Part shown: positions 21,855-32,989 of the stretch, piece by piece | Position numbering within the stretch: position 1 is the stretch's first letter | How the letters are laid out: every line of letters starts with the position of its first letter | Origin: Centroberyx gerrardi | Taxonomy: Eukaryota; Chordata; Actinopteri; Beryciformes; Berycidae | Reading direction: 5' to 3' | Assembly (NCBI RefSeq): GCF_048128805.1 | Contig: NC_136019.1 | Location: forward strand, 17,989,881-18,053,880 | Length of the DNA stretch: 64,000 bases | Notes under the pieces: model-generated | The model's input: only the letters and a program-made list of their open reading frames with translations | The model's database searches: none | What the model was told of the DNA's origin: nothing | Position numbers and translations under genes: made by a program

Positions 21855-24800
21855 TCACAGTTTCTGTGTGTGTGGCAGTCTAGCCACTGGAGGCAGTTTG
21901 AGCAGCTGGCAGATGCCGTTGCACTCTGGTCCATGCTGCTCCTCCAGGAAGTACCTGAGGCCCCTGTTGGCAAAGTTGGAGGGGCCTCTGGGGGTCTTGC
22001 TGGAGTGTATCTGGGGGTCGGTCAGGTAGGTCAGCCCTTTGCCGTTGGCTGTCACCCACCCTGTGAACAAATGAAGCAAGACGATGCATTCAGAGATATA
22101 CACAAACTAGTGATTAATGCTGCATTTGCGTCATGTGGGAATAACCACTGGAATGACTTGGAACTGTTTATGTGTTCAAACTCATTTGATGCCGTCGAGA
22201 TGCCATGAAGATGAAATGAATTTCTCATTACCTACATTTGACTCCTGATTTCCCTGTTGGTGATGTATTCAGAATTCAAGAATATGGAGAAATCACCTGA
22301 AAGTTGATGTGTGGGGTATTTTCAAGTAGACAGCTTGAATATACCGTCTTTCTATGAAGGTAAATATGTTGCAAAATGCGAGAGCTTGTAGACTTGATGT
22401 GAGAACTTGTAAAATACGATGTGAGAACTTGAAGAACAAAAATGAATGTGAAGTCACAGAAAAAATATTCACAAAGGTGTAGATTGATATTTACATGAAT
22501 ACAATGACAGCTGCAAACTTGTAATCCAACATTTACTTATACTTATTTATTTTACTTGAGTCCATTTTCCAGTACAACCACAACTCCGTGATTACAACCT
22601 CTCGAATCGGTCACTGCAACGTCGCAAATGTGCTCTCTATTTACCTTCATATCTTATCTTATACATGAATGCAGCATAAGGCGGGGAAAAATCAGTCCAC
22701 AATCAGTGACTTCAGTGACACATACACACACACACCTTGTAGGTCCACAACAACCTCTTGGCAGTCAGAGAACAGGTAGGTGAAATGTCCGAAGGCAATG
22801 CCGTATTCTGTGGCCTGGAACCTCTTGTCCTTCTTCACAGTGTTGTTGGTGAGTTTGACAAAGTCTCCAAGCATGTAGGGCTCCACCGTCACGCAGCCCA
22901 CGATCTCATCCTCATGCAAGATCTACTCAGCCACAAGTACAGCAAACAACAGAGAAGGGGAGCGTCATTTGAAACGTGTTTTGACGTTTGTCGTGACAAA
23001 TTGTTTGTGCTATTACAAAGGGATGGGCGGTATAATTTGCTGTAACCCGATTGCTTCATTATTTCTGTGCATTATGCATTATGAAATGTGATGATAGAAC
23101 ATGGTAATAAGTGTTTTGTCAGTAGTCAAATTACTCAGTAAGTATTGCAGTCTTATGAAAATCAAAGATGCATGTTCTTTTGTGTAATTCATACAGGGAA
23201 GAGCAGAGAAGACAGATATTTTGGCACTAGGCTATTATTTGTATCATCATTTTCCCATTTCCACAACTCATAGTACCTTCTAGACTAATAACCAAAAGGA
23301 TATTGGCTCGATCTGCAGTACTGACAAGAGAGGGTAAGCTGACAACTGGAGGGTGTGTTGGAGTGTTACATTCGTATTTCACTACAGCCAAAACTGCTCC
23401 AAGAGCGCTGCAGGCAACCCTGTCTCTGAAGAAATGCTTACGCGTAGGGGGTGCTATTAAAGTAATCTTGACGAATGAAGAATCATAATTTTAATGAAGC
23501 ATCTGTCTTCTCTGCTCTCCCTGAATGAATATAAAAAAAGGAAAATGCATGCTGCTTTTTTCGTGGCAACCATATTCATTTTGTCCACTTTGTCTTATGG
23601 TTTTAGCCTCACCAGCAGCGCCTCGGAGGGAATGAAGAAGATCTGAGCCATGACTTCCCTGTCGTAGAGGCTCTTATTGAATTCAGTCACATAGTACTGC
23701 GCTGTCATCTGCCTCTCCACGTCTTTCAGGTGGAACTGCATTTCCTTCGGCTTCAGGTAGTCTTTCCCTACATAACTGATGAGGACAGAAACACTTAATA
23801 CATGAAGTCACATGGACACACTATATGTCAACCCCAATCCAGCCGAATGAATCATGTTCTGTTGACACCTACTTGCTTAACCTTTCCTCCTGGTGTAAAA
23901 ACTGCACCCATAATGCTGCTCTCTGCTTGCCCTGCATCCCCATTGGCTCTCCGACGTAAACGCAGGTCTCCCTGGCTGTCCACAGGCCTGTGGCCCTGGA
24001 GAACTTCAAATGGAGAGCACCTAGTGGAGATACCACCCAGAGGTGAGCAAGCAGTTGCAATCAATGTTTCCATCACCCCTGAATACGTGGGTGGGTTTCC
24101 TGGTATAGAAAAGCCGCCAACCCACCAAGAAGTATTTAAGTTTTAGTGTTGCACCATCTAAAAGCCATTCCACATAGCCAAGAAAATATTTGTGGAGGAC
24201 AGAGAGACATGTTGTATTGATAATGAAGACTTTGCGACAACCAATTGCATTTGGGAATTAGAACTTACTGTAGGCAATTCTGTACTGCTTGAGTTTGAAT
24301 TGTGTCTTGTCACTCTGCAACCTCTTCAGCAGACATTCATGACAAACCCCGGCCAGGAGGGCATGGTAGTCCTGCTGGGTCAACAAATACCGTCTCTCAG
24401 GGACACCGCTACCCACAATGCTGTGCTTTAGGCAGCTGTAGCACAAGGGGTTCTTCCTGTGAGTGAGAGTCACTTCTTCAGGCGAGGTGAGTTCACTACG
24501 TGGGTGTCCGATCTCTTTCGCCTCCAACATCTCAAAGGAACTCTCTGAGGAGGTTTCAGTGGAGGCGCACTGCTCTGGGACAGATTGCTTAAGGTTTGGC
24601 TGTGGGGTTGTGTAAGGGTTCTTGGCAGCAGGCTCAGGTTCAACGGGAAGTGAGTCCATCTCAGTCTCTGCGTTTGGGTCCGCATCAAAGGTCTGCAAAG
24701 GTTGAGGTTTGGATGAGGCTCCGAATTCCCCTCCAGATGTGGCGCTTGTGTGTTTGGGATCATTGGCTGAATCGCTGGTTTCGGAATCGAGTGTCTCCAT

Positions 24801-27800
24801 GAGGGAAAAACTCTCATCTGAACCTAAGGGCTTGCTGCCTAGACCGGTTCCTGGTTTTGATTGGCCAGTTGGCTGAGGATTGCTGTTAGTGGGTGAGATT
24901 TTCTCCCATGATGACTGGGAGCCAAAACTGTCATTGAGCGAGGTGGAGGATGTTCCAAGAGTAAGTTGGGACAAGGATTGGGTCGCTCCTCTCGTCCCTG
25001 ACGGTTTCTGCGATCCACTGACATCAGGGATCCAATCGTCCTCACTGCCCAGTGTCTCTATTGCAGCCTCTATCACTTCAAACTTCTCAGAATCGCTTCC
25101 AGTGTTGGAGGAGGAAGTTACATTTGTTGAGGGTCTTGGGGCCGTCTGGGAACTGACACCAGTTCTGTGACCAGCGTCGTCTCGCTTCTTGTTTTTATCT
25201 GTGGATTCTAGAATGCTATCAGACCCATCATCATCATCGACCTCTGTTGTCAGGTAGCTCTGATTGCTCACATTTGCCTTAGGTGTATTGGCACAAACAC
25301 TGCTCCCTGTGTAGCCACTGCTGCTGGGGCGAGGAGACCCTGAACTACTCAAGGAGAGGTTCTGCCATGAAGAGCCGAGGTTATCAGTGCTTCCTAGAGT
25401 GGTACAGAGGTCCAACATTTGAGGTGGATGCGTGGCGGATGAATTTGAAGCTTTCTGTCGTGGCTGCTCTCCCATAGGTATATCCTTCGGCACTTTACAG
25501 TTTTCAGTGGTACACTCTGTGTTGAGTGTACCAATGGTAGTCCCTAATGCAGTTATACATAACCTCGCTCCATCTGTCCCCTCTTTCTTCCTCCTACAGT
25601 CTGCGTCTGTGGTTTCACACAGTGACGCATGATACTTCTGGAATCTCCCCATGATCTGGGAGAAACCACCCAGAGTGAAATTTACTGGTCTGTCTTTAAT
25701 GTTTCTGTAGCTATCAGGGATAAAAGACCCCCTGTCAGGATTGGGGAATGGCTCCACCTGCAAAAGACGCTTGACTTGGGCTATCAGATGCATGATCTCA
25801 GCACAGAGGCCGTCTCTCTCTTGGCTATTGGCATTGCAGTAGTCATAGAAATGGGCGAGAGCTTTTTGGCAAGCTTGCGTTGCCTGGGTCAGCACCTCTG
25901 CAGGGGTGCCCAGCCACTTGTGAGTGACAGTCAGGGAATAGGCGGCCTTGAGGAAGGTATGTAGCTCCTGTTTGCTGGTGACCAGCTCGCCCTCCGCTTT
26001 GGTGAGCAGGCCGATTTCAAACGCCTCTCTAGCCTGCAGGAGGAAAGAGCGTCTCTCAGAGGAAGGGCACTCCACTGAAAAACTGTACGATAACAAGCAG
26101 GTCCCCTGAGTTGCCTGGGAGGAGTGAGAGAAGAGTTGTTTGTGAGAGAAGAGTGAGAGTAATTAAAGGTGCAACATGAATTTTGAATGAATGAATGATT
26201 TTTATTTTTGTGTCATACCACCTAAATGGCCCATCCCACATGGGATTACATGACACACATTCACAACAACATATAAGACACAGACTTCCAGGTCGCTTTA
26301 GCAGCATAGCGCAAACTTCTGCATGATTTCAGAGCCTTCCATTGATAAATAATCAAAATCTTCTCTGTTGATCTTATTAAACAAACTATTCCTGTAACCA
26401 CGATACAAGGAGCAATATAAAACAAAATGCATTTCATTTTCAATTTCATTTCACCCACATAAATGACAAAGCCTATCCTCTTCATCAGCGCCAACATAAT
26501 GTCCCGTTTCCAAATGTAAAGGCAATATTCCAAACCTGATCTGGGCACATAAGGATCTTTTCCTCTACAATAAATAATAAATCTGCAATAAATAACATTT
26601 TTACTGTTTTACTTTCATTCTCAAGCCAAAAATGCAAATGGCAAAGCAGTATTACTATTACAGTTTTTGCATGGCGACATATTACCTCTTCACTAGAGGT
26701 TTCTGTTGGCGCTCCGCTCTAATTAGCTAGTTTTCTTGTCGCTATTGGGAAAATATGACTTATTATTATTATGTCAATTTCAGGCCACAGCAAACTATGC
26801 CAGAGACCTGTCAATGTTAATGCAATGTCTTTGCTGACAGATGCTGATAAAAGTCATAGATTACTTAATTCCCCTTTAATTCCTCTCACATATAATTTAT
26901 TCCATTGAATTTCCCCTCCACATGCACACAACTACCATAAAGTTTAACAAGAGTGTGACAACTTACCACATGAGTCAACACAAAAAGTGAAGTGTATTGA
27001 CTGTAGACCACCGCTATCTTAGCTGCCTCGGCTGCTGAGAGGAGACGATGACTCTGGTTCCCAAGTGAAGACTGGTCCACAAACACACACAGATATTACT
27101 ACGGATTACTAAACACAGTATACAGTAAGATATGTATGAAAAAATACAAGAAACATAATGTCAATCAGACTTACTAAATCAATATCTGGATTAGTCCTGA
27201 AAGCATGGAAGTCTTCATCATTCATAGATACCAATATGTTGGCCAGTATGCCAAGAGACATTCCAATGCCCTGTGAAATAACAGTGTGTTAACTGTGGTG
27301 TGCATACTGAGTAGGGATGGGATGATATATTGAAATTCAATATATCGCAATACAAAAATGTGTCAATACGTATTGTGGGGCAGAAAAATGAATCGCGATA
27401 TTAACTCCATTTCATTCTGCTGTAGTAATCACAAATGAGACTGAAGCTCCCCATCCAAATTACATTATTTGCACTTTGTAATTATGTTTTTAAATTGTTT
27501 ATATTATAGCAAGCCAATGCCATCGCTAGAAAGATTTGTGGCTTTTTTGAAGTTGAACATGAAGTTGAACAGTTGAACATGAAGAAAAACAGCATTTGTG
27601 GTTAAATAAATGTTAAAAACATATATATTTTTGAGCTTATAAGATTGTCACTGTACTGGTGTTACCTTTTTATCAGGTTGAGGAAGAGCGTAGTAGCCGA
27701 CCAGAGATGCCCAGATCAACTCTGCAGCCCCCAACCACAGGCCTGAAACAGAGCAGCATGTTAATAGGGAACGCATGTAGAGAAAGAGGACCTAACTATT

Positions 27801-29301
27801 TTCTCTCATTCTCTTTCAAAAGATATAATCTTACCTAGCTTCTGCAAAGCCAATCCGCGCACTTGAACACTGACGGCCTGCACCAGAGCCTTGTCGCTCT
27901 CAGAGTGGTACACCCAGCAACCTGTATGGAAAAAGTTTCTTAGTCATTGAGCTTGTGCTATATAGTCCAGCAGTAGAGAAGAACCAAAGGAACCTACCTG
28001 TGGCCCCGCTATTGTTAATCAGACTGCTCAGTATGTATTCTGCCTTCTGCAATTTTCCTGTGGGGAAGACGATGATTATGTTCACATTTTTCCGTCTCCG
28101 CATAAGCTAATCAAACAAAGCATCTTACATACAATAAAGCTCAAGGCAAAGTAATCTTATTTCCATGCTAGAAGTTGGTATCAGTGTGATTATAATGTCC
28201 CAAACAATGGTCGGTGTTTCCTTTGCTAGTTTTTGTTTATTTGATTGTATTTCACTTTATCCATTACTTATCCAGGGAATGTTGACTGAGAACCCTCCGC
28301 CCCCCCTTTACCGGAGTTCAGGTAGACCCTGGCCTGCCGTATGACCAGCTGCGGGGCCACGGGGGTGTCAGGGTGCCGCCTGTGGAGCAGCTTGGTGATC
28401 TTCAGCAGCCGGCTGGACTCGTCCGTCCAGTAGAGGAAGCGGTCCACTAAGAAGACCACCGCCAGCGCCCAGCTTGCCTCCTGAGCCACGATGGACGCTT
28501 TCAGGAGAGCCTGGCAACACAGCAAACCAGAATGTGGTTGCCATTCTGCCACCCGTACCATTTGTGTTGCAATTTAAATGACCGATTCCAGATGTTTGCT
28601 GTGTGATTATTACCAGTAGCTGAGGTAGATGCTGGCTGATGAGGTCGGTGAGGTTGGTCTTGTCCTTGGCGCTGACCGACTGCTTGTACTGCCACTTCTC
28701 CGGCACGAAGGGCCACTTCATCTCCATGGCTTCCTGCAGGAGAGAGGCCAGCTCTGCACACAGCGAGTCTGCAGGGAAGGAGAGCCAGTGGAATATCTTG
28801 AAACTAGCAACTTTACCTGCCATTGCAGTGAGATCATTTGACTTTTCCAAAGAGAAATCTTCAGTGAGGGCATTGGGAGGGCAGACTGACTGTGTTCTAT
28901 TGAGTGAAGGAGGTTTTATTAACACTGCCCCAGCTCGTACCATTGAAAAGCATTAAGTAAACTCAGAAATCCCTTCAGATTCCTCCTGACTGCCTGTCTA
29001 AAGGTAAAGCTCTGACCATTTTTAGTTGCCTTTGTCCCTTATTCTCAATACAGACCATGTGTGTGCAGAGTTTATGTGAGCATCACTCCCTCACCAACAT
29101 CTCTGATCCTCACCCAAATCTCAGTCTGAGCTTCTCCCATGCTATATCTCATATAAAAAGTGATCAAATGGCGCCATCTAGTGTCTCACCTCGGTACCTG
29201 CAGTAGCTCAGCCTGGCTGCCTCGCCAGGCTGGGTGGGCTGCTGAGCTGTTGCTGCCCTGAGGCAATCCTCCAGCAAGACTCCCACCTCCTGGCTGTCCA
29301 T
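21855..29301 (-). CDS. alpk1: Alpha-protein kinase 1 (ADP-heptose sensor), complete, 13 coding exons
   Basis: Minus-strand coding exons: 29301-29190, 28768-28614, 28510-28312, 28057-27998, 27921-27835, 27742-27666, 27270-27175, 27071-26967, 26114-24269, 23987-23873, 23775-23613, 22922-22736, 22060-21855. Phases join throughout, giving 1135 aa (human 1244). ALPK1 is a cytosolic innate receptor: its helical N-terminal domain binds bacterial ADP-heptose, which activates the C-terminal alpha-kinase to phosphorylate TIFA and drive NF-kB. Seen here: the helical domain (about 1-400) with [40 protein letters not shown] and PQPDKKG; a serine- and acid-rich linker filling most of the 1846-nt exon 9; and the alpha-kinase domain (about 930-1125) with YVGKDYL (952-958), [28 protein letters not shown] (1074-1087) and the zinc-site motif CNGIC (1114-1118). 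The linker is poorly conserved, as expected. An upstream acceptor CTTAG just before the ATG implies a noncoding first exon. Confidence 0.95.
26175..26580 (-). mobile_element. LINE 3' fragment in alpk1 intron 8
   Basis: On the minus strand, a frameshifted reading includes LCHLCG, then [11 protein letters not shown]. This is the Cys-Cys-His-Cys pattern found near the end of many non-LTR reverse transcriptases. It is followed by a short 3' UTR and an (ATTC)n tail at about 26185-26196. It is a broken copy in the same orientation as alpk1. Confidence 0.5.
27311..27480. repeat. Dispersed GGGATGGGA(C/T)GATATAT repeat, copy A
   Basis: Starts AGGGATGGGATGATATAT and continues with a self-complementary AATTCAATATATCGC stretch. 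It aligns over about 170 nt with copy B at 40966-41160. Likely a non-autonomous DNA transposon end; it lies in alpk1 intron 6. Confidence 0.55.
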
Positions 29302-30164
29302 GCTGCTAAGTAGATGTTGTCGTTGTTGTTTGGGGTGAATGGATTTCCTCCCTTCCTGGCCACATTACTCCTGTTTTTGTAACTGGGTGATTCAGGGAGG
29401 AAAAAGAGGAAGGAAAAAAAATCCCCAGGTGTGATCAGACTGCTGTTGGGAAATGATTGCACAACTTTGTACTTGTACATCATTAGGGTGTGCTATGGAA
29501 AACTTTGACATATATATTTTAAAATATACACAAAACTGCCCAGAAAATACAGTATATATAGGCTCTTATTTTGGATATAGCCTACTTCCATACATAGACA
29601 AAAAATGTATTCCCAGCGTCCAACATATTTCAAATGATTGTCATATATATGTACAAATCATTTTTTTAGGCATATCTATTTTGAAACATATCTCAAAACA
29701 TATTCTGGAGTATATGTGAAATGTATTTTATGCAGTTTGGTATGCAGAGACACCACAACTCAACTGATGTAGTAAAGGCAGTGTGTCCAAGTGAAAGATT
29801 TATATTTATGGCAAACACTTCAAATTCTGTACTGTATTGTAGAAGATGTACATTCTCATGAAGCAATGTCTCAGGTACAAATCACTATAATATCATATAG
29901 GATACACTATAATATCCTATAGTGTGTCTGTGGTAGTCTATAGTGAGTTTATAGTGACCTTACTGTACTTTATGGTACTTTTTATGACCTATAGCATCAT
30001 TACAGGATTTTCTGTGTTATCATTTTGACCTATAGCATTTCCATTATATTTTAAAGAATAAACAAAAACTACTGTGGTGGAGGATATGTTATATAGCTGT
30101 TACACCAAGTGACTGGACACAAATGTTCCATCAAACACTAACTGCAAATGTAATTTAAAAACCG

Positions 30165-30185
30165 GGTTTCACTTTCAGTTTCTCA
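30165..30185. promoter_or_regulatory. alpk1: Interferon-stimulated response element upstream of alpk1
   Basis: TTTCACTTTCAGTTTCTC on the plus strand (GAGAAACTGAAAGTGAAA on the minus strand) contains tandem GAAA repeats spaced as in IRF/ISGF3 sites. It lies about 870 nt upstream of the alpk1 start codon. A TTTAAA stretch follows it on the minus strand. Either this is the promoter, with a noncoding exon between it and 29340, or it is an intronic enhancer. Confidence 0.5.
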
Positions 30186-31249
30186 TCTGAAACGTCAACA
30201 AGTGTCAGTATGGAAATTACAGGAGGGTTATGAAGTGATTATCTCCCCGTGGTTAGGTTAAAGGTTAGCCTTATGATGCTGTTAGTTTTGTTAATATTAC
30301 GGAGATAGGAAGACTACTTTTCATATATCAACAGTAACAGCACGTACCGTGGCTTCAGGCTCCCAGCTGCTTCCTGGTAGGGCAGAAAAAATGAGATGCT
30401 GCCTTCAGGTCCTGTGGGAAATGTCGCAATTACGAAACCTTTCCTGTACACCATGAGGTAATCATTGAAGTGAAGGGATTTTGATATAAAAATACAAGAA
30501 AATAAGAATGTTTTTCAGGTTTTTTTTTTCTCATTTCATTGTGACCTTTGGTCACTATGAACTTGCAATGCGGCACCACAGATATTAACAGGCTGAGAGA
30601 AGGAGATGAGAAAACAACAATTCTAAAATGCAACACTACATAACATAACTAATGTAACTGTAACTAATGTAAATTATTATATATTATTGATACAATATTG
30701 CTTATTCAAAATGTATGCATGTGTGTATGTGTGTGTAATAAATGTGAATTATTTGATGGTTAGCAATAAAATAATATTTAACTAATATTAAATAATGATA
30801 AATTTACTATTTAGTAAGGACGGTTATTCTAAAGTGTTACAAAAGCACTTGAATGCGCGACAAGCCTTTGGCTATATATTTATAACTTTGAAAGTGGGAG
30901 TTAGGAGTTTATGAGCAGCACTTTAAGGCAGCATTAGAATGGGAGGGTGAACGCTTCAGAATATTCCTACCTGATTGGTTCAATGGCGAGAACTGTATTT
31001 GAATGACAACGGTGTATGTGTGTGTGTGTGTGTTTAGTGCTGTTATGGTGTGCTCGTGCGTGTGTCTGTATGGATGTGCGCGCGTTCACAGCCTATGGAT
31101 GTTTAGCATGCTGTTGGATTGGAAGTCCCTCAACCAAAAAAAAAATTATACACTTACTAAAAATACGATATATCTTTACCACACAACAGATGTAATGTGC
31201 CAAAACAAAACGACAAAGTAGCTGTTATCATGTCTTACCATGCATGTAT

Positions 31250-31756
31250 TGTTAACTGTATGTAATAAAAGCATGTGAGGAGACGCTGGTGTTGCTGTCA
31301 TACTACCAATAGGCGGGACTGTGGCTCTGCAGTGTGATTCTGCGCTTCACAGCTGGAACATGAGCAGTAACGGCTGGCATGCGGTCCAGCTGCGACCAGA
31401 TGACTGGGCTGCCTCTGCAACACTCACGCACAACTTGTATCCGCGTGCGCCACGGTAGGTCTCGTGCGCGTTCTTACGTGTTATTGACTTGTGAAACGCC
31501 CGTGTAGGCTCTTCCGCGGACCGTCAGTTTCACCTCCCAAAGGACCCGCGTGCATCCCTCCTAGTGAGTTCACATGGGTTTTGATCATTTGCGCCTCTCG
31601 CCGCAGCCACAGGACCCGGGTCTCGCCACTCTCCAAATAGGCGGTTCGAGTTTGGTGGCGATGGTGATGTAACGCTTTGCATCGCAGCGCACACCACTCC
31701 ACAACTGTTACCAGAGCTTCGCTTTCCCAGAGCATGGGACTCTTCAAACTCTGAAG
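31250..31756 (+). promoter_or_regulatory. CpG-rich candidate promoter and first noncoding exon
   Basis: This CpG-rich island stands out from AT-rich surroundings. It holds a short upstream-type ORF at 31360 (32 codons), a possible donor CACGGTAGGT at about 31450 and a better one, CTGAAG/GTAAGA, at 31756. A matching acceptor, GTGTTTAG, lies at 42988-42995 just before the rasgrp2 coding start, so this may be the rasgrp2 5' UTR exon with an 11-kb intron. The transcript structure is inference only. Confidence 0.35.
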
Positions 31757-32571
31757 GTAAGAAATGAGCGTGTAACTTGTCTGTTAGTGGGGGAAAAACT
31801 GAGCCGATAGAGGCCACTTGTGCTCATTTTGGACATTATTACGCATGATGAGGTTCGGATGTCTTTCTTCTTCGGCTGCCTCACTTATTTTAGAAGCAGC
31901 GTGTCAACAACGGTGGGATACCGCATGCATGTCTAAAATGTGATGAATTACGCACACATGGCTGGATATAATATGCCTGTAAACGGCGCATACTGTATCA
32001 AGTCTTGCAACACGAGTGAGAATCAGGCACAGACTTGCTTGCTTGCAACATTTAACCACAGCAGTGCCAGGGTGAGAATTTTTCACGTTGACTCATACGG
32101 GAGTAACGGATCTGCTTTACTGTTTTCGTCGGGAAAGTAGCCGCAGCTATTATATTCAGACTTGTAAAAGTGCTAGGATGCAGAATACAAGCTGCCAGCT
32201 GCGTGTGTAATGGCTTCCAAAGGTCTTCAGTTAAGGTGCCAATTACAGAGCGGAGACATCAGGGTGGCAGCATTAGTGCATTGTTAAGTTTGACAGGTAA
32301 ACTATCAGTCTGTCTCCCCGGCCCTCTCCCCCTCATAAACAACCAAATGACTCGGTGTGCAGAAATGAATGGCACTCATACGGTATCTTTATGGGTAATA
32401 ACAGGCAACTTAGGCGCAGTAAAGCATCACATGGCACTCAGGTGCTGTGGGGAGCTGCATCAAATAAATACCTGCATCGTGGCGATATGAATGTGTCACA
32501 AGTGGAATTGCCTGGACATTTTTGGGAGGGAGGGAGTGTGTGTGTGTGGCAGGGGGGATTTAGGGGAGAAT

Positions 32572-32980
32572 TAGGGCTGGGCGATATATCATATAATATC
32601 GATATCATGAGATGAGAGTAGATATTGTCTGGGATTTTGGTTATGTAATATTGTGAACTTAAATGTTGCTTCTTCCTGGTCTCAAATGCAATGTGTTACA
32701 GTAAAGTGATAACATTTTGTGAACTTGTGTGTATTAGCCCCTTCTGGCTGAGTAAAATGAACAATGATTCCCTTTACCTGCTCATCATATCCACATTACT
32801 TACTACTGATTACACATTACTGATTACTAATGATCATTACTAATTTTCAAAATTTTCTTGTGTGTAAATATTTTATGAAAGCACGAATACTCATCCCTAA
32901 CATATCATCACATTATCCATATCGAGGTATTCGGTCTAAAATACAGTGATATTTGATTTTGTCGCTATCTTCCAGCCCTA
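32572..32980. mobile_element. Non-autonomous hAT-like element (MITE)
   Basis: A 409-bp unit with ends TAGGGCTGGGCGATA and the inverse complement of TAGGGCTGGAAGATA. It is flanked by GGGAGAAT (32564-32571) and GGGTGAAT (32981-32988), an 8-bp target duplication with one mismatch. No coding sequence. Confidence 0.75.
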
Positions 32981-32989
32981 GGGTGAATC

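Noticed and set aside
24258-26096. The long open frame as a single-exon gene
   Set aside because: It is exon 9 of alpk1; splice sites at both ends join in frame to flanking exons with ALPK1 homology.
29453-29719. 88-codon open frame upstream of alpk1
   Set aside because: AT-rich, no domain, and does not join to any neighbouring exon.
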